From contig CAMJLI010000003.1 of NCBI GenBank assembly GCA_946406585.1, positions 1-44,914 on the forward strand: a stretch of DNA of 44,914 nt, written 5' to 3'. A program made the position numbers and the translations under genes. Source of the DNA: an uncultured Prevotellaceae bacterium (GTDB lineage Bacteria > Bacteroidota > Bacteroidia > Bacteroidales > Bacteroidaceae). The notes under the pieces are model-generated. The model was not told the origin of the DNA and ran no database searches. It saw only the letters and a list, made by a program, of their open reading frames with translations. Position 1 is the first letter of the stretch. Each line of letters starts with the position of its first letter. Shown here piece after piece: positions 9,021 to 16,993 of the stretch.

Positions 9021-12000
9021 ATGAATATCAGACAATTTACGACCGCCATTCTCGCACTTCTCAGTTTTGCTGGCACTTCTTTTGCCGACACCAGCAGACT
9101 GACGTCTGCCGATGGATGGACAAAAATCACCACCCTGCCAACAAATGGAGAAATGGCATCCAACTACTACGTCATAGTGGACAACAGCCAGGACCTAATG
9201 TTGGGAATTGGCAAAGGCATCAACAATAACACAAAATGGTATAGCCTCGCCGCGTTCTACTACACAGGGGTAAACCCAAACACCTCCGACATTCTCTGCC
9301 GCACCTGGACTTTTGAGCCTATAAGCGGGGGCATAGCCCTGCGCAACTTGGAATATAGCGTCTCACCCATGCAGACGGAATGGAATGCCGCATGGAAATA
9401 CAACACCAATGACATTTACAATAGTGTCAATGATTGGGCAAGGACTTACCTCAACTATTCTGATGGATGCTGGACAATCCAGAATGGCCATTATCCTGAG
9501 TCCGGCTACCTGGGACCTTGGAACGACGGCAATTTCTCGAATGGTGCAGAGTGTGCCGCAAACAAGACCGGCAACAATGTAGGAAAATTCCAAATCTATT
9601 CCATCAGCCGCGACCGCTTCAAGCAAAACCTCATGGATGCTGCCAGCAGCACAAACCCCGTAGATGTCACACCATGGTATGTAACCAACGCCACATTCGA
9701 TGCCAACAACAGAGATGGATGGACAGAAACAGGCAGCAATGGCAATAACAACACGTCGATAGGGTGTGAAATCTGGCATCGCAACGGGTTCAACATACAT
9801 CAAGACGTGTCTCTGCCTAAAGGCAAATACAAAGTGTCTATTCAGGCTTCGGGCAGTACTTCAGGCCAGTTGTATGGCACAAGCAATGGTGTGACACAAA
9901 CCGCCAATGCCACCGTTGGGAACCAAGACAACTTCCAAAACTCTGTCTTGAAATTCATAAAAGACAGAAATTATGCCAGAATAACCACCTCCGAGATTGA
10001 TGTTGACGGCACATTGACAATCGGCTTCAGAGATGCCACAACCGACCAATGGGATGTCTTTGACAATTTCAAGGTTTACTGCACAGGTCTTGACCCATCG
10101 AGTTACATTGACGCACTGGCAGACGCAGTGGCCGCTGCCAACGCCTTCATCCAGTCGGATGTTGTCCCAACAGCTGCGGAGGAGGAGATAGCTGCTGTTG
10201 TTGCAGCCAACAACCATGAATATGGAAGTGTGGCAGAATATTCCACAGCCGCAATGGCAATCAACAATGCCGTAAGCAAGTACAGCAACAACAGCGAGCT
10301 GAAAGACGCCTATGCCTCTTACAAGACCCAAAAGGCAGAGTTTGAGAAGCTGAAAGACACCAACGTGTATGATTATTCCGACCCTGGCACCTCTGCCAGC
10401 ACTTATACTATCGCCCTTAACGCTGCATATTCACAAGTAGAGGCTGCCACCACCGCTGCTGGCATCGCAACCGCCATGGAATCGATGAAAGCCGCTGCAA
10501 CGACATTCGTGAAAAATGTGACGGCTGAAGACGGCAACCCATTCGACCTTACATTCCTCGCCTCAAGAGATGCGGCAGACTGGATAGCTGTTGACAACGA
10601 CAACGTCGCAGAATATGTGGGATGGGCATTGACCAGCAACCCGACACCATACCAATTTACAGAGGCCTACGAAGATGGAGCCAACGCTGTTGGCAGAACA
10701 GGAAACGTGCTTTACCAACAGTTGGGCGACATGCCGGCAGGCTACTACACCGTGGCTCTTTATGCCGCTGCCTGCTTCACTCCCGGGCGTGGCATGACTG
10801 CCGTAGGCAATGCCGGAGACAACAACCGCACCTTCGGCTTCGCCAACGACATGAAGGTGGGGCTTCCCATATTCCATGCCACCACCATCGATGCGCCAAC
10901 ACCTGTTAATGTGAGTGTTCATCTCGCCAGCGACGGCACCCTTACCTTCGGCGTGACGAAAGACCTTGCAGGCTCCAACTGGCATGTGGCACAGATTTAC
11001 TCCATCACATACAGCAAAGACCCCGACCTGACAACACTGAAACAAGACCGTGACTTGTTGGTGGCTGAAGCTGAAGGCGTGCTCAACGGGAGCGACTCGA
11101 GATTCCTCACCGACAGTCAGAAGACTGCCCTCGAGAATGCCATCACCGCCGCCAATGCAGCCAACACGTTCGACGCACTGACAACGGTGACGCAGACCTC
11201 CCTGCCCAACGCCATAGCCACTGCCCGCCAGCAGATTGCTGCCGCCAAGGAGAGCAGGGTGAATCTCATCGCCGCCCTGGAACGCTTTGAGAGAGACTAC
11301 AACCTGACGGACGGCACCGACTACAGCAGAGTGACCATGAGTGCGGAGGCTTGGACTACGTTGCTCAGCAAGGTGAATGACGTGACAGAGGCCCTGGATG
11401 ACATGTCGCTCGTATCGGAATTCAACACCAGGGCACAAGCTCTCGAAGACCAGATGGATGCCACCGACGGCAGCATCAAACTGTTCAAGGGCTACCTGTC
11501 GCTGCTCAACGGCGTGAATTCATACAGCGATGCCACACTTGGCCAGGCATATGCCACCTACAAAACCGATACTGAATACACCGACAATGACACCAAGGTG
11601 TCGGAAGCCATCACCGCACTCGACGAGGCCTTCCAGGCTTACGCTGCAAACCAACAGAGCAATTTCGAGGCTGGTGCCGACCACTTCCTGGGAGAGAATC
11701 TCGATTTCGAGACCGACAACGGCGACAAGATAGACTCCACATGGCCCAACGTCTATAACCAGGCAGGATGGACCACTCTCTTCGAGTCGGACGCCACCAG
11801 CGGCAACAAGCAATATGCTTTCCTCACACGCACAAGCGATAGTCCACGCGAGGGAGGAAGCAATTACATAAGGATTCGCCAGAACTGGGCTTCCTACAAT
11901 GCTCCACACTTGCAGATATTGAAGGACGTGATGATACCTACCGGCAAATACGAGCTGAAATTCTACATCAAGTCGGAGAACAGCGGTGCCAACATGAACA

Positions 12001-13904
12001 CCGACCTCAATTTCTATCAGTTGGGCGATGCCACACCCGTTTCTCTGAAACCTGCAAGCGACACATGGACTGAGCGCACGTACACATTTGAGGTCAACGC
12101 CCCCACCCCACTCAGCCTGTCATTCGGATTCATCACAGCATCCGGCAACTCTGCAGCAAGTGTCTGGGTGGATGACATCACCCTCACCTACCTGACCGTC
12201 TCTGAGTTCCAACTCGCCCTTGACGACGCACGGACAGTGAATCATGCCGCTACAACATCCGCCATCGGGGAATACGAAAGCTATGAGGGTCATGAAGACC
12301 TGTTTGACAGCGAGGATGCCCGCCAGGAGGCCATCCAAGTGCTCCGCAATGCCAAGGCCATAGCCGACAACGACGGCGATGCCACCTCGTTGGTCACCAA
12401 CGCCGACTTTACTGGCGGCACCACATCCAAACCAGTGCAAGGCAGTGGCGGCAATGTGTCAGTTCCTTCCGGCTGGGACTTCGACTACAGCTTTGATGGT
12501 TGGAACGACACTAATGTAAGTGACGGTGTCTTCAACGCCTGGGCCGGCACCATCAACAAGGCAGAACTGATGCAGACCATCCAGTACCTGCCCAAGGGCA
12601 TCTACAAACTCACGGCTCAGGCCGGCACCGACGTGACGGATGGCTCGTCGACAGTGGCATTATACATCAACCCCAACGACTACAGCCATGTGGGCAGGTC
12701 GCAGGAAGTCATCACTCTCAACGATGGCAACAACCGCAACTTCGGAGACTATTCCTGCGCCGCAGAGGTGTCGGATGCCTCAAGCCACCAACTGACCATG
12801 GGCATATACTCCTCAAGATGTTATTACCAAGTGAAGAATTTCACCCTCACCTATTTAGGCTCCACCGAGAGCGCACAAGTGGAGGCTTCGTCAAGCTACC
12901 TTCGCCAAGACTATTTCTGGCAACGCAACGAATTGGAATGGACCGCAACGGATGAGAAATACGCATTGGCAGACAACGTGGTTGTATATCCACAGCAAAA
13001 GAACCAGCTCATCACCACATCTTCGCTTGACTGGTGGGCCGACAAGAACAACAAGATAGTTGATGGCGTATGCGCCAACCTGGTCATCACCGACGGACAG
13101 GGCAAGCATTCAGGCTATGCCTTCCACGCCAGCAACGCCTTCACAGCCACCAATGTCTCCCACGACCGCGAATTTGCTGAAGGCACGAAGCTCACTGTCT
13201 GTCTCCCATACGCACCCACAAACTACAACGGCCAGTTCTACGTGCTGAGCAACGCTACAAGCGAGACACTGAAGTTTGAAAGCGTGGAGGTCCCTGAAGC
13301 CTACACACCTTACATATTCATCGCCGGTGAAGGCGGCAGCACCCTTAGCGCATCCAATGTAGAAATAGATGCCACCCCAAATGAAATGGTGGGAAGCACC
13401 ATAAATGGACACTACATGGTGGGCGTGCTTGAAAACACGCAGGTGCAAAACATTTACGGATTCACCAAGACTGGCCTCCTGGCATTCGCAGAGACAAGTT
13501 CGATGAACCCATTCCGTGCGTTCATTCAGGCTCCTACCACCATAAGCTCTTACTCCAAAGCCTTGTTCGCAAACACCGCACCCATTAATCCAAACAGCTT
13601 GCTTGGTGATGTCAACGGCGACAAGGAGTTGAGTGTCAACGACGTCATGATGATTGTGGATTACATCCTCGATAAAGCTTCGGGTTATTTCATTGTGGCC
13701 AACGCAGATGTCAACAAAGACACCAACATCTCTATTTCGGATATCACATCTGTCGTTAATTTCATACTGAATTCCAACTACGAACCAAGAATCATCACCA
13801 GTCAGGACAACAACGACCCAAGCATGACAGGCCTCGACCTGCCGACTGGCACAAAAGAATCAAATGGCAAAGTGAATGCAAGTGAAAACAAAATCTTGAA
13901 GTAA
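9021..13904 (+). CDS. Giant secreted multi-domain adhesin/carbohydrate-binding protein with C-terminal dockerin-like module
   Basis: The 1627-aa protein has a signal peptide (MNIRQFTTAILALLSFAGTSFA). After an N-terminal domain (about 25-205) it alternates jelly-roll-like modules with helical spacers. The modules cover about 224-356, 506-660, 886-1070 and 1121-1285; each contains a P.G.Y or P.GIYK-type strand, such as LPKGKYKVSIQASG, MPAGYYTVALYAA, IPTGKYELKFYI and LPKGIYKLTAQAG. The Ala-rich spacers (about 360-505 and 672-880) resemble FIVAR-type three-helix repeats. A beta-rich region (about 1295-1515) precedes a dockerin-like pair of calcium-binding repeats: LLGDVNGDKELSVNDVMMIV and NADVNKDTNISISDITSVV (about 1525-1583). 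About 44 polar residues follow. No catalytic domain or type IX sorting domain is visible. The design suggests surface or extracellular glycan binding. It is followed after eight bases by the 55-aa gene. Confidence 0.85.
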   Translation: MNIRQFTTAILALLSFAGTSFADTSRLTSADGWTKITTLPTNGEMASNYYVIVDNSQDLMLGIGKGINNNTKWYSLAAFYYTGVNPNTSDILCRTWTFEPISGGIALRNLEYSVSPMQTEWNAAWKYNTNDIYNSVNDWARTYLNYSDGCWTIQNGHYPESGYLGPWNDGNFSNGAECAANKTGNNVGKFQIYSISRDRFKQNLMDAASSTNPVDVTPWYVTNATFDANNRDGWTETGSNGNNNTSIGCEIWHRNGFNIHQDVSLPKGKYKVSIQASGSTSGQLYGTSNGVTQTANATVGNQDNFQNSVLKFIKDRNYARITTSEIDVDGTLTIGFRDATTDQWDVFDNFKVYCTGLDPSSYIDALADAVAAANAFIQSDVVPTAAEEEIAAVVAANNHEYGSVAEYSTAAMAINNAVSKYSNNSELKDAYASYKTQKAEFEKLKDTNVYDYSDPGTSASTYTIALNAAYSQVEAATTAAGIATAMESMKAAATTFVKNVTAEDGNPFDLTFLASRDAADWIAVDNDNVAEYVGWALTSNPTPYQFTEAYEDGANAVGRTGNVLYQQLGDMPAGYYTVALYAAACFTPGRGMTAVGNAGDNNRTFGFANDMKVGLPIFHATTIDAPTPVNVSVHLASDGTLTFGVTKDLAGSNWHVAQIYSITYSKDPDLTTLKQDRDLLVAEAEGVLNGSDSRFLTDSQKTALENAITAANAANTFDALTTVTQTSLPNAIATARQQIAAAKESRVNLIAALERFERDYNLTDGTDYSRVTMSAEAWTTLLSKVNDVTEALDDMSLVSEFNTRAQALEDQMDATDGSIKLFKGYLSLLNGVNSYSDATLGQAYATYKTDTEYTDNDTKVSEAITALDEAFQAYAANQQSNFEAGADHFLGENLDFETDNGDKIDSTWPNVYNQAGWTTLFESDATSGNKQYAFLTRTSDSPREGGSNYIRIRQNWASYNAPHLQILKDVMIPTGKYELKFYIKSENSGANMNTDLNFYQLGDATPVSLKPASDTWTERTYTFEVNAPTPLSLSFGFITASGNSAASVWVDDITLTYLTVSEFQLALDDARTVNHAATTSAIGEYESYEGHEDLFDSEDARQEAIQVLRNAKAIADNDGDATSLVTNADFTGGTTSKPVQGSGGNVSVPSGWDFDYSFDGWNDTNVSDGVFNAWAGTINKAELMQTIQYLPKGIYKLTAQAGTDVTDGSSTVALYINPNDYSHVGRSQEVITLNDGNNRNFGDYSCAAEVSDASSHQLTMGIYSSRCYYQVKNFTLTYLGSTESAQVEASSSYLRQDYFWQRNELEWTATDEKYALADNVVVYPQQKNQLITTSSLDWWADKNNKIVDGVCANLVITDGQGKHSGYAFHASNAFTATNVSHDREFAEGTKLTVCLPYAPTNYNGQFYVLSNATSETLKFESVEVPEAYTPYIFIAGEGGSTLSASNVEIDATPNEMVGSTINGHYMVGVLENTQVQNIYGFTKTGLLAFAETSSMNPFRAFIQAPTTISSYSKALFANTAPINPNSLLGDVNGDKELSVNDVMMIVDYILDKASGYFIVANADVNKDTNISISDITSVVNFILNSNYEPRIITSQDNNDPSMTGLDLPTGTKESNGKVNASENKILK

Positions 13905-13912
13905 GTAGCAAT

Positions 13913-14080
13913 ATGAAAAGGATTTATATAACACCAGAAATAGACATTTGCGAGACATATACAGATTGCGCCCTTTTGGACTCTTTTTCGGAGCCGAAGG
14001 GAGATTCGTCGGGCACCGAGACACCCGGTGACGACGACTGGGGTGCAAACGAATTTCATTCGCTATGGGATAAAGATTGA
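13913..14080 (+). CDS. 55-aa acidic peptide of unknown function (MK-x-Y-I-x-P type)
   Basis: An ATG eight bases after the preceding stop opens a 55-codon frame ending in TGA. The peptide begins MKRIYITPEIDICETYTD and ends in an acidic, Trp-containing tail (GDDDWGANEFHSLWDKD). There is no signal peptide or membrane helix. It resembles, in layout, the 65-aa gene at 29906-30103: MK plus aromatic/Ile, a Pro near residue 6-8, an acidic start, a small-residue middle and a D/W-rich end. Such short genes recur in Bacteroidales as far as I recall, without known function. A secreted or processed peptide, a leader, or a regulatory small protein are all possible. Its packed position between the dockerin protein and the peroxidase fusion (29-base gap) argues that it is translated. 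Confidence 0.6.
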   Translation: MKRIYITPEIDICETYTDCALLDSFSEPKGDSSGTETPGDDDWGANEFHSLWDKD

Positions 14081-14109
14081 CAAGCTTATACCTAAAACAA
14101 TTTGGAGAC

Positions 14110-15246
14110 ATGAAAAGACTGACCATCGGCCTAATGGCTTTTTTGAGCGTAATGACCATGACCGCTCAAAGCGTGTACGACTACAAGGTGACCAACGACG
14201 AAGGGCGCGAAGTGTCGCTATCCGACTATCGCGGCAAGGTGTTGCTGATAGTGAACACTGCCACAAGATGCGGGTTCACCCCACAGTACAAGGAGTTGGA
14301 AACCCTCTATGAGAAATACAATGCTGAAGGTTTTGAAATCCTCGACTTCCCCTGCAACCAGTTTGGACAGCAAGCACCAGGTTCGATAAAGGAGATTCAC
14401 CAATTCTGCACTGCCAATTTCAACATCCAGTTCCCGCAATTCGACAAGATTGACGTGAACGGGCCAAACGCATCACCGCTCTTCACTTATCTGAAGTCGC
14501 AGAAAGGCTTTGGAGGTTTCGACCTCAACGACAAGACTGGCAAGCTGCTCGACAACATGATGAGCAAGAATGATGCCGACTATGCCAAGAGCGCAGACAT
14601 CAAATGGAACTTCACCAAGTTTCTCATCTCACGCGACGGAAAGGTGTTGCGCCGCTACGAGCCGACAGGCAAGATAGGCAACATAGAGGCCGACATGCAG
14701 ATGGAACTGAATCCCGTGCTCAGCACCATCATGGCGCGTCGCTCTGTAAGGAAATATCTCGACACCCCCGTGGAGCACGAAAAACTGGAGATGATAGTGC
14801 GTGCCGGCATCAACGCCCCAAGCGGCATGAACCGCCAGCCTTGGGTGGTGCGCGTGGTGGAAAACCAGGAACTGATTGCAAAAGTGACAGAAGTATACAA
14901 GCAAGAGAATGCCGAACAGGTGAAACGCGACAAGGACTTCAAGAACATGTTCCGCAATGCTCCCAACCTCATCTGCGTCTGCACGCCGGCAGCAGGTGGT
15001 GGCGAGTTGGATGCAGGCCTTCTTGGCGAGAACGTCATGCTTGCCGCCCAGTCCATGGGGCTAAGCACCTGCTGCCTGGGTGGGCCAGTACGCTTCCTGC
15101 TGGCCAACGAGAAGGCAAAGTTCTTCCTCGATAGCCTGGACATTCCCGACGATTACAAATTGAACTACATCATTGCCATTGGCTACCCCGACGAGCAGCC
15201 CGAGGCAAAACCACGCGATGCCTCCAAGGTGAAATATATAAAGTAA
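14110..15246 (+). CDS. Exported glutathione peroxidase-nitroreductase fusion
   Basis: The start at 14110 gives a signal-peptide-like N-terminus (MKRLTIGLMAFLSVMTMTAQ); the frame extends 33 bases further but without a better start. Residues about 22-185 are a glutathione/thioredoxin peroxidase. They carry the peroxidatic Cys54 in NTATRCGFTPQ, Gln88 in FPCNQFGQQAPG, and Trp166 in WNFTKFLI, which are the family's Cys-Gln-Trp triad. Residues about 203-378 are an FMN-dependent nitroreductase, with RRSVRKY near 209-215 as the FMN phosphate-binding start and NAPSGMNRQPW. Both halves look intact, giving 378 residues. Peroxide reduction and flavin-dependent reduction would thus be joined in one exported polypeptide. 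The electron donor is unknown. It ends the 7584-15246 operon before a terminator. A fusion caused by a sequencing error is unlikely because the linker is continuous and in frame. Confidence 0.88.
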   Translation: MKRLTIGLMAFLSVMTMTAQSVYDYKVTNDEGREVSLSDYRGKVLLIVNTATRCGFTPQYKELETLYEKYNAEGFEILDFPCNQFGQQAPGSIKEIHQFCTANFNIQFPQFDKIDVNGPNASPLFTYLKSQKGFGGFDLNDKTGKLLDNMMSKNDADYAKSADIKWNFTKFLISRDGKVLRRYEPTGKIGNIEADMQMELNPVLSTIMARRSVRKYLDTPVEHEKLEMIVRAGINAPSGMNRQPWVVRVVENQELIAKVTEVYKQENAEQVKRDKDFKNMFRNAPNLICVCTPAAGGGELDAGLLGENVMLAAQSMGLSTCCLGGPVRFLLANEKAKFFLDSLDIPDDYKLNYIIAIGYPDEQPEAKPRDASKVKYIK

Positions 15247-15266
15247 AAAAGATATGCGTACAAATT

Positions 15267-15295
15267 AAAAATCCCGACTCACGTCGGGATTTTTT
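15267..15295 (+). terminator. Rho-independent terminator after the peroxidase-nitroreductase gene
   Basis: ATCCCGAC and GTCGGGAT form a perfect eight-base stem over a TCAC loop. It is preceded by AAAA and followed by five T, so the stem can extend. It is 20 bases after the stop codon. Confidence 0.9.
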
Positions 15296-15425
15296 CCTTT
15301 TGAATGTTTCAGCAGATTGTTGTTATTGGTTTGTATCTTGAAAATCTTTTTCGTTTTTGCAGTGCAAATTTAGCCATAAAATTGACATAAATCAAAAAAA
15401 ACGTGATGTTTAGATGAAAAAAAGA

Positions 15426-15441
15426 ACGTAAACGTTTACGT
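15426..15441. promoter_or_regulatory. 16-bp perfect palindrome, LacI-type operator candidate
   Basis: ACGTAAACGTTTACGT is identical to its reverse complement and has the central CG and the AAACGTTT core typical of LacI/GalR-family operators. It sits in the 456-base gap between the terminator at 15267-15295 and hflX, about 115 bases upstream of the promoter candidate at 15542-15573. No LacI-family gene is in the window. Besides this site, the promoter and the terminator, the gap is A/T-rich and holds no gene that I can support. Confidence 0.45.
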
Positions 15442-15541
15442 AAACGATACAATTCTGTCTATTTTTTTGGGGGTTTGTAATAAATCATAATGGTGGATTG
15501 GCATTGAAATCCCTGCATCGCAAAAAAACCATGTTTATTTT

Positions 15542-15573
15542 TTTGTTTTTTTGAGCAGTTTGGCGTATCTTTA
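15542..15573 (+). promoter_or_regulatory. Promoter candidate for hflX
   Basis: TTTG at 15542-15545, 20 bases, then TATCTTTA at 15566-15573 matches TTTG-N19-21-TAnnTTTG at all but the last base. It would give a leader of about 120 bases before the hflX ATG. Confidence 0.5.
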
Positions 15574-15702
15574 CACCCAAATTGTCGAATTGTGCTTATA
15601 TGGCTCATGAAGCCCCTTTGAAAGCATGGCAATAGTCGCCAAAATGCATGGACAAAGTGCCATGATAGCAAAAAAGCACGGCAACTACCATAAAGTGAAT
15701 AA

Positions 15703-16956
15703 ATGAAAGAATTTGTAATATCCGAAGTGAAAGCCGAGACCGCCATATTGGTGGGTCTCATCACCAAAGACCAAGACGAGGCAAAGACCAAGGAATATCT
15801 CGACGAACTGGAATTCCTTGCCGACACTGCCGGAGCCGTCACCGTGAAGCGTTTCACTCAGCGCATGGCAGGCCCCAGTCAGGTGACCTATGTGGGCAAG
15901 GGAAAACTTGAAGAAATAAGAGAATACATCAAGGCCGAGGAAGAAGCCGAGCGCGAAGTGGGCATGGTGATATTCGACGACGAGCTCAGTGCCAAGCAGA
16001 TACGCAACATTGAGCAAGCCCTCCAGGTGAAGATACTCGACCGCACCTCGCTAATCCTCGACATCTTCGCCATGCGTGCCCAGACTGCCAATGCGAAGAC
16101 ACAGGTGGAACTGGCCCAGTACCGATACATGCTGCCACGCCTGCAACGGCTGTGGACTCACTTGGAGCGCCAGGGCGGCGGTTCCGGTTCGGGCGGTGGA
16201 AAAGGCTCCGTGGGTCTCCGCGGTCCTGGCGAGACACAGTTGGAGATGGACCGCCGCATCATCCTCCAGCGCATGACCCTCCTGAAGCAGCGATTGGTGG
16301 AAATAGACAAGCAGAAGACCACACAACGCAAGAACAGAGGACGGCTGATACGTGTGGCACTCGTAGGATACACCAACGTGGGCAAGTCGACCATGATGAA
16401 CCTGCTGTCAAAGAGCGAGGTGTTTGCAGAAAACAAACTCTTCGCCACTCTCGACACCACAGTGAGAAAGGTGGTGGTGGACAACCTGCCATTCCTGCTG
16501 GCCGACACCGTGGGTTTCATACGCAAACTGCCCACCGACCTCGTGGACTCGTTCAAGTCGACACTCGACGAGACACGCGAAGCCGACCTGCTGCTGCATG
16601 TCGTGGACATATCCCACCCCGACTTCGAAGAGCAAATCAAGGTGGTGGAGAAAACTCTCGGAGAACTCGGCTGCAGTGAGAAACCCACCATCATCGTGTT
16701 CAACAAAATCGACGCCTACCACTGGATAGACAAGGAACCTGACGACCTGACACCACCCACAAAGGAAAACATAACCCTCGACGAACTGAAGCGCACGTGG
16801 ATGGCCAAGCTCAACGACAACTGCATATTCATCTCGGCAAAAGCGAAGACCAACATAACAGAACTACGCTCCACGCTATATGCCAAAGTGAGAGAACTGC
16901 ACGTACAAAAATATCCATACAATGATTTCCTTTATCCTGTGGAGGATGAAGAATAA
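15703..16956 (+). CDS. hflX: Ribosome-associated GTPase HflX
   Basis: The 417-aa protein has the HflX order: an N-terminal nucleotide-binding-like domain (about 1-105, with GGK-type VTYVGKGKLEEI), a helical hairpin and Gly-rich loop (GGGSGSGGGKGSVGLRGPGE, about 160-180), then an Obg-related G domain. The G motifs are clear: GYTNVGKST (G1), TLDTT (G2 region), DTVGF (G3) and NKID (G4). From family knowledge HflX binds the 50S subunit and splits or rescues stalled 70S ribosomes, notably under heat or antibiotic stress. The length is normal. It starts a new unit after a long intergenic region and is followed after 37 bases by the DUF4954 gene. A 16-bp palindrome upstream might regulate it. Confidence 0.96.
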   Translation: MKEFVISEVKAETAILVGLITKDQDEAKTKEYLDELEFLADTAGAVTVKRFTQRMAGPSQVTYVGKGKLEEIREYIKAEEEAEREVGMVIFDDELSAKQIRNIEQALQVKILDRTSLILDIFAMRAQTANAKTQVELAQYRYMLPRLQRLWTHLERQGGGSGSGGGKGSVGLRGPGETQLEMDRRIILQRMTLLKQRLVEIDKQKTTQRKNRGRLIRVALVGYTNVGKSTMMNLLSKSEVFAENKLFATLDTTVRKVVVDNLPFLLADTVGFIRKLPTDLVDSFKSTLDETREADLLLHVVDISHPDFEEQIKVVEKTLGELGCSEKPTIIVFNKIDAYHWIDKEPDDLTPPTKENITLDELKRTWMAKLNDNCIFISAKAKTNITELRSTLYAKVRELHVQKYPYNDFLYPVEDEE

Positions 16957-16993
16957 CAACAAAAAAAAAATAACAACTATTAATTATAAGCAA

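Noticed and set aside
15459..15857. 132-aa minus-strand frame upstream of and inside hflX
   Set aside because: Half overlaps hflX antisense and the rest is A/T-rich promoter DNA; no recognisable domain.
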